From: an uncultured Olsenella sp.
Lineage (GTDB): Bacteria > Actinomycetota > Coriobacteriia > Coriobacteriales > Atopobiaceae
Length of the DNA: 32,533 bases
Direction of reading: 5' to 3'
Assembly (NCBI GenBank): GCA_900540955.1
Contig: UQIF01000025.1
Coordinates: forward strand, 1-32,533
Positions 1 through 6,512 of the stretch are shown one piece after another. How positions within the stretch are numbered: the stretch's first letter is position 1; every line of letters starts with the position of its first letter. The position numbers were made by a program, and so were the translations under genes. The notes below the pieces were generated by a model. That model searched no databases. It was not told where the DNA came from and worked only from the letters and a program-made list of their open reading frames with translations.

Positions 1-12
1 AACGGGGCCTGT

Positions 13-41
13 GGGACAAAAGGGACGGGGGATTTTGTCCC
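13..41 (+). repeat. 29-bp palindromic REP-like element, copy 1
   Basis: Nine-base arms GGGACAAAA and TTTTGTCCC flank an 11-base G-rich loop, so the RNA or single-stranded DNA can fold into a hairpin. The same 29 bases recur at 2102, 15304, 15390 (inverted), 28900, 28965 (inverted) and 32491. All copies are intergenic. This copy and the one at 28900 also share the following bases AAATTGTGG, so the repeat unit can extend beyond the hairpin. Confidence 0.9.
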
Positions 42-104
42 AAATTGTGGAGGCCGCGCGCGGCAAGAAGGGCCGCCCGTGCGGGCACGGCGTCTCCAAA
101 CGAG

Positions 105-138
105 CGGGCGCCCTCCTGCCGAAGCAGACGGGCGCCCG
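105..138 (-). terminator. hairpin downstream of the glutamine-synthetase homologue
   Basis: CGGGCGCCC (105-113) pairs with GGGCGCCCG (130-138) across a 16-base loop, 45 bp past the stop codon. On the minus strand only a short T stretch follows, so termination is plausible but not certain. Confidence 0.45.
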
Positions 139-182
139 AAAGCCAGGTCATTATGTCGCGGCGGGAAGGCCGCCCGGTAGGC

Positions 183-1523
183 TTAATAGCCCCCGTAGTA
201 GTGGACGCGCTCCCAGTCAGTGACCGCGGTGCAGTAGTCGTTCCACTCGCGCTTCTTCTCGGCGATGAGGTAGTTGAAGATGTGGTCGCCGAGGACCTCG
301 TGCATGAGCGCGGAGGACTCGAACTTCTCGATGGCCTCGCCAAGGGTGCGCGGCAGGCGCTCGATGCCCTCGGCGGCGAGCTCGTCCTCGGACTGCAGGA
401 AGGTGTCGCAGGTGGACTCGGTCGGCAGCGGCAGCTCGTCCTCGATACCCTTCAGGCCCGCAGCGATGGTCACGGCAAGGGCCAGGTAAGGGTTGGCGGT
501 CGGGTCGGGGCTGCGCAGCTCGAGTCGGGTGGCGGAATGCTTGCCGGGCTTGTGCGCGGGAATGCGGACGAGCGCGGAGCGGTTCTTGCGGCCCCACGTG
601 GCGTAGTTGGGGACCTCGCCGGTGGAGATGAAGCGTTTGTAGGAGTTCACCGTGGGGTTCGTGACCAGCGTGAACTCGGGGGCGTACTTGAGGATACCCG
701 CGACGTAGTGCTGCCCGAGGTCCGAAAGGTGCGCCGGGTGATAGTCCTTGGGGGCCCAGAAGAGGTTCTCTCCGTTGTGGTCGAACAACGACTGGTACAG
801 GAACATGGCGCTGCCGGGCTGGCCGGCGACGGGCTTGGGCATGAAGGAGGCGTACATCCCCTGCTGGGCGGCGAGCTGTTTGATGACCAAACGAGCGGTC
901 ATGATGTTGTCCGCGCAGCTCACGGCCTCGGTGTAGCGCAGCTCGACGCCGTTTTGGGACGGGCCGGCGGCGTGGTAGGAGTACTGCACCGGGATGGACA
1001 TCTTCTCGAGCATGAGCGTGGTCTGGCGGCGCAGGTCGTTGGCGTTGTCGAGCGGGGTGAGGTCGAAGTAGCCCGCGTCGTCCTTGGGCTGAAGCTCGGT
1101 CTGGCTGTCGGAGTAGAAATACTCGATCTTGGGGCCGACGTTGGGGATGTAGCCCTTCTTGTCCGCCTCGGTGAAGACCTTGAGCAGGCAGGCGCGCGGG
1201 TCGCCCTCGAAGGGCTTGCGGTCGGGCGTGTACACGTCGCAGAAGACGCGGGCAACGGCGGACTCGCTCGGGCGCCACGGCAGCATGCTGAAGGTGTCGG
1301 GATCGGGGAAGGCGAGCATGTCGGATTCCTCGAGGGAGACGAAACCGTCGATGGAGGAGCCATCGAAGCCGATGCCCTCCTCAAAGGACTCCTCAAGCTC
1401 CTCGGGCGAGATCGCGAAAGACTTGAGGTTGCCCAAAACATCGGTGAACCACAGACGGACGAAGCGGATGTCGCGCTTCTCGACGGTACGCAGGACGAAA
1501 TCGATGTCCTTCTCGCTGCTCAT
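183..1523 (-). CDS. Glutamine synthetase (GSI) homologue with degenerate metal/ATP site
   Basis: 446 residues, full length for the GSI-alpha class, with beta-grasp (about 15-110) and catalytic (about 115-445) domains. The start at 1523 is chosen because AGGAGGAG lies just upstream; the longer open frame has no ribosome site. The fold signatures are clear: FDGSSIDGF at 53-61, FMPKP at 227-231, NPTVNSYKR at 289-297, NRSALVRIP at 314-322, ELRSPDPTANPY at 335-346. By alignment to the Salmonella/E. coli enzyme, however, four of six metal ligands are replaced: E129 by K132, E212 by A185, E220 by G192, H269 by F241. N264 is P236 and H271 is Y243. E131, E327 and E357 equivalents (E134, E303, E335) remain. 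Annotation pipelines would call this glnA. Ordinary glutamate-ammonia ligase activity is doubtful; a regulatory pseudoenzyme or altered ligase is possible. It stands alone between two palindromic repeats. Confidence 0.9.
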   Translation of the reverse strand: MSSEKDIDFVLRTVEKRDIRFVRLWFTDVLGNLKSFAISPEELEESFEEGIGFDGSSIDGFVSLEESDMLAFPDPDTFSMLPWRPSESAVARVFCDVYTPDRKPFEGDPRACLLKVFTEADKKGYIPNVGPKIEYFYSDSQTELQPKDDAGYFDLTPLDNANDLRRQTTLMLEKMSIPVQYSYHAAGPSQNGVELRYTEAVSCADNIMTARLVIKQLAAQQGMYASFMPKPVAGQPGSAMFLYQSLFDHNGENLFWAPKDYHPAHLSDLGQHYVAGILKYAPEFTLVTNPTVNSYKRFISTGEVPNYATWGRKNRSALVRIPAHKPGKHSATRLELRSPDPTANPYLALAVTIAAGLKGIEDELPLPTESTCDTFLQSEDELAAEGIERLPRTLGEAIEKFESSALMHEVLGDHIFNYLIAEKKREWNDYCTAVTDWERVHYYGGY

Positions 1524-1676
1524 GCAGACTCCTCCTCGGGGTCGGCCAAAACACAAACGTAATCGGACAATACGTTCCCACAAGGTTGTTTCGCCCTTGT
1601 TTCCGACACACGGGCAGCGGGCTTCAGTTGTCGGCGAGCGGCGATAAGTTAAGCAACAAGTGTCGTTGACGGCAGA

Positions 1677-1913
1677 TCAGTCGCGCGGGCCCGCAGCGGC
1701 GCTCCCCTTGCCGCCCGCAAGGCCGCGCTGCGCGAACGCCTTGTTCGCGTCGGCGAGCATCCGGTCGGCCTTCGAGCAGTGGCCCGAGTCGCGGCTCGAG
1801 CACGCGGACCCGCAGTCGGAGCAGCCGTTTTTGTTCGCGCGCACGAGCGAGCGAACCGAGAAGAAGAGGATCGCCGCGATGACGGCGAGGATGGCGATGT
1901 CGATGGGGTGCAT
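1677..1913 (-). CDS. FeoB-associated Cys-rich membrane protein
   Basis: 78 residues. One membrane helix (about 4-20) is followed by a basic stretch and a cysteine cluster (C31, C34, C38, C46), the pattern of the FeoB-associated Cys-rich family found beside ferrous iron transporters. No feoA or feoB lies in this window, so the gene is separate from its usual partners. The start at 1913 is supported by AGGGAG 6 bases upstream; an upstream in-frame ATG at 1973 lacks a ribosome site. A DtxR-like box at 1959-1974 lies 45 bp ahead of the start, consistent with iron-responsive control. Function in the family is presumed to be iron handling at the membrane and is not shown by the sequence. Confidence 0.8.
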   Translation of the reverse strand: MHPIDIAILAVIAAILFFSVRSLVRANKNGCSDCGSACSSRDSGHCSKADRMLADANKAFAQRGLAGGKGSAAAGPRD

Positions 1914-1958
1914 AGGGGGCTCCCTGCGCGCCGAGTAGGCGCGATTGCGAACGTTATT

Positions 1959-1974
1959 GTTAACCAAAGCCAAC
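1959..1974 (-). promoter_or_regulatory. DtxR/IdeR/MntR-like box before the FeoB-associated gene
   Basis: On the minus strand this reads GTTGGCTTTGGTTAAC, matching 13 of 16 bases of the site at 2205. A weak promoter (TTGGGT, 17 bases, ACAATA) overlaps it on the minus strand, so binding would repress. The metal-regulator assignment comes from resemblance to the actinobacterial consensus with AGGCTAAC core and from the nature of the three downstream operons. Confidence 0.5.
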
Positions 1975-2028
1975 TATACCCAATTGCGCGGGCGGTGGAA
2001 AGAAGTGCGCGGGGCGCTGGCACCCATA

Positions 2029-2051
2029 CGCTAAGAAACCGCAGGTCCCAG
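2029..2051 (-). repeat. 24-bp CTTAGCG repeat, cluster A copy 1
   Basis: Minus-strand copy of a second palindromic repeat family. Units begin GCTG, have a GGAACC/GGTTCC-like dyad in the middle and end CTTAGCG. Faces the copy at 2064, giving an inverted pair. Confidence 0.75.
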
Positions 2052-2063
2052 TAGTGGCGATGA

Positions 2064-2087
2064 GCTGGAACCGGGGATTATTGAGCG
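2064..2087 (+). repeat. 24-bp CTTAGCG repeat, cluster A copy 2
   Basis: Starts GCTGGAACC and ends TTGAGCG. Forms an inverted pair with 2029-2051, with a 12-base spacer. Confidence 0.65.
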
Positions 2088-2101
2088 CAAAACCGTCGGT
2101 T

Positions 2102-2130
2102 GGGACAAAAGGGACGGGGGATTTTGTCCC
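2102..2130 (+). repeat. 29-bp palindromic REP-like element, copy 2
   Basis: Identical to the copy at 13-41. It is inserted between members of the 24-bp repeat family at 2064 and 2147. Confidence 0.9.
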
Positions 2131-2146
2131 ACGCAACCGCACGGGA

Positions 2147-2170
2147 GCTGGTACTTGCGGTTCCTGAGCG
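2147..2170 (+). repeat. 24-bp CTTAGCG repeat, cluster A copy 3
   Basis: Starts GCTGGTACTTGCGG and ends CCTGAGCG; a slightly diverged unit of the family seen at 25164-25336. Confidence 0.65.
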
Positions 2171-2204
2171 TGCAAGGCTAAGCGGGAAGAATTGCGCGTT
2201 TATT

Positions 2205-2220
2205 GTTAGCCTTAGTTAAC
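2205..2220 (+). promoter_or_regulatory. DtxR/IdeR/MntR-like box before gpmA-Nramp
   Basis: GTTAGCCTTAGTTAAC, an imperfect dyad (GTTA..TAAC). Read on the other strand with its flanks it contains AAGGCTAAC, the core of the actinobacterial DtxR/IdeR consensus. It lies 79 bp before the gpmA start, where a promoter is expected. A possible -35 (TTGCGC at 2192) sits just upstream, but no convincing -10 was found. Confidence 0.55.
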
Positions 2221-2298
2221 TTTATGGCGAAAAAGGGTAGCCTTTGGGTATCAACGAACCGGGGAGCGTAAGCGCGCCCGCAACGAAGGAGGAAACTC

Positions 2299-3072
2299 AT
2301 GGCACAACCCTTGGCACAAGAAACGATGAAACTCGTCCTCATCCGCCACGGAGAGTCGGAGTGGAACAGGCTCAACCTCTTTACCGGTTGGACCGACGTC
2401 GAGCTCTCCGAGACCGGTAGGCAGGAGGCTGCCGCCGGCGGGCGCGCCCTCAGGGAAGCCGGCTTCGACTTCGACGTCTGCTACACCTCGCGCCTCAAGC
2501 GCGCCATCCACACCCTGGACCTCGTGCTCGCCCAGATGGACCGCGAGTGGTTGCCCGTCATCAAGTCCTGGAAGCTCAACGAGCGCCACTACGGCGCCCT
2601 GCAGGGACTCAACAAGGCCGACGCTGCGGCCGAGCACGGCGACGATCAGGTCCTCATCTGGCGCCGCTCCTTCGATATCTGCCCGCCCGCGCTCGAGCCG
2701 GGCGACGACCGCGACCCGCATGCCCAGGAGCAGTACCGCGACGTCGCGCCCGACCAGCTCCCCTACACCGAGTGCCTGAAGGACACGATCGCCCGCGCGT
2801 GGCCCTACTTCGAGGATGAGATCCGTCCCCAGATGCTCGCCGGCAAGCGCGTGCTCATCGCCGCGCACGGCAACTCCCTGCGCGCGCTCATCATGAAATT
2901 CGAGAAGCTGACACCCGAGGAGATCTTGAAGGTCAACATCCCCACCGGCGTTCCGCTCGTCTACACCTTCGACGCCGACTTCAACGTGATCGACAAGCGC
3001 TACATCGGCGACCCCGCGACCATCGCCGCAAAGATCGACGCGGTGGCTAACCAGGGCAAGGCGAAGGGGTAG
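2299..3072 (+). CDS. gpmA: 2,3-bisphosphoglycerate-dependent phosphoglycerate mutase
   Basis: 257 residues, cofactor-dependent (dPGM) type. It interconverts 3- and 2-phosphoglycerate in glycolysis in the cytoplasm without a metal ion. Visible catalytic elements are RHG at 16-18 (phospho-histidine H17), R68, E95 (in LNERHYGALQG) and H190 (AAHGNSLR). Length matches E. coli GpmA (about 250), including the long insert around 110-155. The start at 2299 has AAGGAGG 8 bases upstream; an internal ATG at 2326 would also keep the RHG motif. The next gene, an Nramp metal importer, starts 4 bases after the stop, so the two are co-transcribed. A DtxR-like box precedes the pair. Confidence 0.95.
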   Translation: MAQPLAQETMKLVLIRHGESEWNRLNLFTGWTDVELSETGRQEAAAGGRALREAGFDFDVCYTSRLKRAIHTLDLVLAQMDREWLPVIKSWKLNERHYGALQGLNKADAAAEHGDDQVLIWRRSFDICPPALEPGDDRDPHAQEQYRDVAPDQLPYTECLKDTIARAWPYFEDEIRPQMLAGKRVLIAAHGNSLRALIMKFEKLTPEEILKVNIPTGVPLVYTFDADFNVIDKRYIGDPATIAAKIDAVANQGKAKG

Positions 3073-3076
3073 CGCC

Positions 3077-4333
3077 GTGCTCGCCTATCTGCGACGGCAC
3101 TTCGGCGCGCGCCAGACGGGCGGCCACGGAGGTCTGGAGATCATGCGCCACATCGGCCCCGGGCTCCTCGTGACCGTCGGCTTCATCGACCCCGGCAACT
3201 GGGCGTCGAACATGGCGGCTGGCTCCGAGTTCGGTTACTCGCTGCTTTGGGTCGTAACGCTCTCTACCCTCATGCTCATCGTATTGCAGCACAACGCGGC
3301 ACACCTCGGCATCGCCACCGGCATGTGCCTCGCCGAAGCGACGACGCGACACCTGCCCCGCCTCCTCGGCCGGGTCCTTCTTGGCACTGCCTACCTGGCG
3401 TGCATCGCCACGGCGATGGCCGAGGTCCTGGGCGGGGCGATCGCGCTGCAGATGCTCTTTGGCCTTCCCCTGCGCGCAGGCTGCCTCATCGTGGCCGCCG
3501 CATCGATGACGATGCTGCTCACCAGCTCCTACAAGAAAGCCGAGCGCTGGATCATCGCGTTCGTGAGCGTCGTCGGGCTGTCGTTTCTGGCCGAGCTCGC
3601 CATGGTCGAGGTCGACTGGCCCCAAGCCGCCGCGAGCTGGGTCTCCCCGAGCGTCCCCGCAGGCGCGGTCCCCGTCGTGACGAGCATCCTCGGGGCGGTC
3701 GTCATGCCTCACAACCTCTTCCTCCACTCGGAGGTCATCCAGTCCATGCACTTCGAGGGACAAGGCGAGAAGGTCGTCGAGCAGCGCCTGCGCTACGAGC
3801 TGTTCGACACGCTCTTCTCGATGGGCGTGGGCTGGGCCATCAACTCGGCGATGGTCATCCTGGCGGCAACCACGTTCTTCTCGCACGGCATAGTTGTGGA
3901 CGACCTCGCCGCCGCGGCGGCCACGCTCTCCCCCATCCTTGGGCCCGCGAGCTCGATGATCTTTGCCGTGGCGCTTCTGTTTGCGGGGTTGTCCAGCAGC
4001 GTGACGGCGGGGATGGCAGCGGGAACCGTCACGGCGGGCATATTCGACGAGGAGTACGACATCCACGATCGGCACTCGTCGATCGGCGTGGCGCTGTGCT
4101 TCGCCGGCGCCGTCGGCACCTGCTTCGCCGTCCAGGACGCGTTCGCGGGGCTCGTGTGGAGCCAGGCGCTACTCTCGCTTCAGCTGCCCGTCACGGTGTT
4201 TCTGCTGATCTGGCTCACGAGCTCGCCGAAGGTGATGGGCAAGTACGCGAACTCCAAGCCGCTCGTCGCGCTGCTTTTGGCCATCGGGGCCACGGTGACG
4301 GCGCTCGACCTCGCGCTTCTGCTGGGAGCGTGA
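3077..4333 (+). CDS. Nramp-family divalent metal importer (Mn/Fe)
   Basis: 418 residues, about 11 membrane helices, cytoplasmic membrane. Nramp proteins import Mn2+ or Fe2+ with protons. TM1 holds DPGN (D38, N41) and TM6 holds AVVMPHN (A207, M210, H212), the complete metal-binding set. The TM6 methionine argues for Mn/Fe rather than Mg transport. The GTG start at 3077 lies 4 bases after the gpmA stop with AAGGGG in the end of gpmA as ribosome site; an ATG at 3143 is the only nearby alternative and would shorten the N-terminus before TM1. Expression is probably controlled with gpmA by the box at 2205. A strong hairpin at 4375-4415 follows. Confidence 0.92.
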   Translation: MLAYLRRHFGARQTGGHGGLEIMRHIGPGLLVTVGFIDPGNWASNMAAGSEFGYSLLWVVTLSTLMLIVLQHNAAHLGIATGMCLAEATTRHLPRLLGRVLLGTAYLACIATAMAEVLGGAIALQMLFGLPLRAGCLIVAAASMTMLLTSSYKKAERWIIAFVSVVGLSFLAELAMVEVDWPQAAASWVSPSVPAGAVPVVTSILGAVVMPHNLFLHSEVIQSMHFEGQGEKVVEQRLRYELFDTLFSMGVGWAINSAMVILAATTFFSHGIVVDDLAAAAATLSPILGPASSMIFAVALLFAGLSSSVTAGMAAGTVTAGIFDEEYDIHDRHSSIGVALCFAGAVGTCFAVQDAFAGLVWSQALLSLQLPVTVFLLIWLTSSPKVMGKYANSKPLVALLLAIGATVTALDLALLLGA

Positions 4334-4374
4334 GAGAAGACCTGGGGTCCGTCATTGACGTCTGGACCAAAACC

Positions 4375-4415
4375 GCGAGCGCCCCTTGAATGCCAAGCAG
4401 ACAAGGGGCGCTCGC
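4375..4415. terminator. bidirectional terminator between convergent operons
   Basis: A perfect 14-bp stem: GCGAGCGCCCCTTG (4375-4388) with its complement at 4402-4415, loop 13 bases. It lies between the Nramp gene (plus) and flavodoxin (minus). On the minus strand it is followed by GGTTTTGG. Confidence 0.75.
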
Positions 4416-4418
4416 CGA

Positions 4419-4442
4419 TTTGCCGGTTTGCCGGTTTGCCGG
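4419..4442. repeat. three tandem 8-bp repeats
   Basis: TTTGCCGG occurs three times head to tail directly after the terminator, followed by TTTA. Probably slippage-generated; no function is evident. Confidence 0.8.
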
Positions 4443-4470
4443 TTTACGGCCCGTCAAAATTCGCAGGCCC

Positions 4471-4896
4471 TTATGCCTCCGCGAGCTTGCGGCCAAGGGC
4501 GCCGCAGGCTTCGATGGCCTCGTCGCCGGGCGCTTCGTTGGCGATCAGGGTATCCACGACCGTAAGGCCGGCAGCCTCGGCGTCCTCCTTCCAGGAGTCC
4601 ATCCACTCGCCGCCGCCCCATCCGTAGGAGCCGAACAGCGCGACGGGCTTTTGGCCGAGGACGCCCTTGCAGGCCTCCCAAACCGGCTCGAACTCGTCGG
4701 CCTCGAGCTCCTCGGCGCCCATGGCGGGGCAGCCGAAGGCGACGGCGTCGTAATCGCCGACCTCGTCTGCCGAGAAGTCCGACACGAGCACGGCCTTGGC
4801 CTCGGCGCCCGCGTCGCAGGCGCCCTGCGCGACGGCGTTTGCCATCTCCTCGGTGTTGCCGGTACCGGTCCAGTACACAACCGCGATCTTGCTCAT
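4471..4896 (-). CDS. Flavodoxin
   Basis: 141 residues, the length of a short-chain flavodoxin. FMN-binding electron carrier that replaces ferredoxin when iron is scarce. The phosphate-binding loop TGTGNTEEM is at 10-18; FGCPAMGAEELE at about 72-83 and GSYGWGGGEWMD at about 105-116 match the two isoalloxazine-contacting loops. The start at 4896 follows GGAGG by 6 bases; the longer open frame to 5010 overlaps the upstream gene and lacks a ribosome site. It is second in an operon behind DUF3793 (50-bp gap), with two DtxR-like boxes upstream, which fits induction in low iron. Confidence 0.93.
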   Translation of the reverse strand: MSKIAVVYWTGTGNTEEMANAVAQGACDAGAEAKAVLVSDFSADEVGDYDAVAFGCPAMGAEELEADEFEPVWEACKGVLGQKPVALFGSYGWGGGEWMDSWKEDAEAAGLTVVDTLIANEAPGDEAIEACGALGRKLAEA

Positions 4897-4946
4897 TGTT
4901 TCCTCCAATATCCTGCCCCGGAGGGCATGTCCGCGCCGACTGCCGA

Positions 4947-5615
4947 TCAGGCGGCGCCCATCCGAAGGAGCTCGTTCACGCAGACTCCCTCGGCATATAA
5001 CCTTTTGCACGCAAGCTCCGCGCGCCCGAGCTCCTCGAAGCGTCGTTGCGCGGCGAGGGCATCCCCGTAACAGCGCCAGCGCCCGACGACCTTGGCCCCG
5101 CGGCCTCCATCGGCCATGAAACCGCGGACATCCTCGACGGGATAGCCGAGCATGAGGCCCACCTCATGGGGGAAGCCTGCGAGACCGGCATAGCAGCCCC
5201 TCAAGCGACCAACGAATGCGCAGGCGAGCGCGTCCTCGGAATCGACAGGGAGACCCGCCTCGGCGAGAAACGCACGGTTTTCCTCGCTGGATAGAAGCTT
5301 CCTCACCAGAGCCGGTCGCCAAGCGAGCAGCATGCACCCCGCCCCACGCGAGGCGAGCCAGGCGAGCCGCATGCCCCGCTCGGCCGTCTTTTGCGCATAC
5401 AGCGAGAAGAGCCGGGCCGAGAGCAGGTGCTCCGCCCCGGTGTCCCCTCCCTTCCAGGCCCTCGGGGTAAAGCCGAAGACCGCGGCAGGCTTACGGCCGA
5501 ACATCACGAGGCCGGCTTGGACGACGAGCGTTCGCACGAACTCCGCCTCGAAGCACTCCTCCATCGAACGCGCCTCACGGGGATCTCCCAGGCAAACGTC
5601 GAATCCCTGACCCAT
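4947..5615 (-). CDS. DUF3793 family protein
   Basis: 222 residues, cytoplasmic, no membrane segment. The C-terminal part with LGYPVEDVRGFM (about 155-166) followed by a KVVGRWRCYGD stretch is the hallmark of DUF3793, a family of unknown function often encoded next to flavodoxins and ferrous iron transport genes in anaerobes. The start at 5615 has AAGAAGGG about 8 bases upstream. It is first in an operon with flavodoxin. The promoter TTGCAA-17-TACTCT and two GTTAGC-type boxes are directly in front, so both genes should be derepressed when metal is limiting. The biochemical role is unknown; a role in flavodoxin maturation or iron sparing is only inferred from context. Confidence 0.8.
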   Translation of the reverse strand: MGQGFDVCLGDPREARSMEECFEAEFVRTLVVQAGLVMFGRKPAAVFGFTPRAWKGGDTGAEHLLSARLFSLYAQKTAERGMRLAWLASRGAGCMLLAWRPALVRKLLSSEENRAFLAEAGLPVDSEDALACAFVGRLRGCYAGLAGFPHEVGLMLGYPVEDVRGFMADGGRGAKVVGRWRCYGDALAAQRRFEELGRAELACKRLYAEGVCVNELLRMGAA

Positions 5616-5628
5616 GCGAGCCCTTCTT

Positions 5629-5644
5629 GTTAGCTATGGTTAAC
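5629..5644 (-). promoter_or_regulatory. DtxR-like box, proximal site
   Basis: GTTAGCTATGGTTAAC on the plus strand; 13 of 16 bases match the site at 2205. It lies between the predicted transcription start and the DUF3793 start codon, a position that would block elongation. Confidence 0.55.
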
Positions 5645-5659
5645 TTCGATCCGCGCTTT

Positions 5660-5688
5660 AGAGTACTCCTAGGCTAACTTCTTTGCAA
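5660..5688 (-). promoter_or_regulatory. promoter of the DUF3793-flavodoxin operon with overlapping operator
   Basis: On the minus strand: -35 TTGCAA (5683-5688), a 17-base spacer, and -10 TACTCT (5660-5665). The spacer contains GTTAGCCTAGG (5668-5678), whose complement CCTAGGCTAAC carries the AGGCTAAC core of DtxR-type boxes. Regulator binding there would occlude RNA polymerase. Confidence 0.6.
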
Positions 5689-5723
5689 CGACGAGTCGTC
5701 CAGAGTGCCCAGGAGGCGCGGGA

Positions 5724-5981
5724 TTAGATATCAAGAAGTGTCTTGAGGTCGATGTCGAAGGCTTTTGCAAGGTCGACGAGGGTATAGAACTCGGGGTTCA
5801 GAGGAGTGCCCGGGCGGCTCTCGCCGCTCTCGTAGCGCTGATAGGTGTTCGGCGCGATGTCCGCCCGCTCTGCTATCTCGGCCTGAGTGAGGCCGCACTC
5901 GCATCGCAGGCCGCGCAGGCGAGCGGCGAGCTTAGCCGAGAACTCGATCTCGACGGGTGTTATGTTCCTCTTCTTCGGCAT
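5724..5981 (-). CDS. XRE/Cro-CI family transcriptional regulator
   Basis: 85 residues, almost entirely one helix-turn-helix domain (about 17-73). LTQAEIAERADIAPNTYQRYESGES is the typical recognition region. No second domain is present, so it is either a DNA-binding unit alone or an antitoxin-type regulator without an obvious toxin partner. No good ribosome site precedes the ATG. A CACCATAC/GTATGGTG dyad lies at 6016-6033, 35 bp upstream, and may be its own operator. Upstream are the remains of a mazEF pair. Confidence 0.85.
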   Translation of the reverse strand: MPKKRNITPVEIEFSAKLAARLRGLRCECGLTQAEIAERADIAPNTYQRYESGESRPGTPLNPEFYTLVDLAKAFDIDLKTLLDI

Positions 5982-6015
5982 ATAGAAGAGGTTCGACCAC
6001 GGAAAAGGCTAAGAC

Positions 6016-6033
6016 CACCATACAAGTATGGTG
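6016..6033 (-). promoter_or_regulatory. 18-bp palindrome upstream of the XRE gene
   Basis: CACCATAC and GTATGGTG are perfect complements separated by AA. The position 35 bp before the XRE start and the size fit an autoregulatory operator. This is inferred from position only. Confidence 0.45.
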
Positions 6034-6071
6034 TTTCGGCTTTTCGGCCGTCCGCGCAACGCTCGGCGGGC

Positions 6072-6360
6072 TCAGATCCCGAAGATGGCGCCGAGCTTTC
6101 TGGCCGAGCGCGCCGGAACGGAGAGGTCGAGCGAGCGAATCCGCTCCAGACACACATCTCTCGACCAGGTTGCCCAAGTGATCTCTGCATGAAGCAGACG
6201 GCCATTTGCGATCGATGTGATGGGGCAGACCACCGTAAGGCTGGACAGCACGTTGTTAAAGAAGCCCATCGGAAACGACGAGAGCGGGCCGGAGCTTGGC
6301 CGGGCCGTGACCAAACGTCGGGTCAAAGTCCAGTTCGCTGAGCTCGCCTTGCTCGCACAT
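6072..6360 (-). pseudogene. mazF-type endoribonuclease toxin, frameshifted
   Basis: Reading from ATG at 6360 gives MCEQGELSELDFDPTFGHGPAKLRPALVVSDG, matching the MazF/PemK N-terminus (GE..-DFDPT-GH-A--RPALVVS). The frame then runs into a stop after two more residues. Shifting by one base near 6263-6266 restores the family pattern FFNNVLSSLTVVCPITS, followed by a tail with VCLERIRSLDL and ARKLG that matches the MazF C-terminus, ending at 6072. The protein is therefore broken by one frameshift but otherwise well preserved, which suggests recent loss. The start overlaps the stop of the mazE-like frame as TGATG. Confidence 0.75.
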
Positions 6361-6512
6361 CATCGGACGATCTCCGCGCCGAGGTCCGAGCCGGCGTCAA
6401 TCCCGAGCTGAGCGCACACCTCAGAAGGAATGCGAACGGCGCGGCAGTTGCCCCATTTAGAAAGAATCGCTTTCGCAAAGCCTCTCCTAGATGGATATCC
6501 ATGTATATCCAT
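6360..6512 (-). pseudogene. mazE-type antitoxin remnant
   Basis: The frame contains AKAILSKWGNCRAVRIPSEV then CAQLGIDAGSDLGAEIVR and stop: a clear MazE/AbrB swapped-hairpin DNA-binding motif (KWGN-RAVRIP). The usual C-terminal toxin-binding tail of about 30-40 residues is missing because the frame stops at 6360. At the N-terminus the natural start appears lost: AGGAGAGG is followed by TTTGCG where an ATG would be expected. The only in-frame ATG (6512) lies inside a large palindrome. Probably a truncated, non-expressed antitoxin. Confidence 0.65.

Noticed and set aside
45..1562. 505-residue plus-strand open frame over the glutamine-synthetase gene
   Set aside because: Antisense shadow caused by high GC; repetitive Gly/Val/Leu/Asp composition, no family match, and the minus frame has clear GS motifs.
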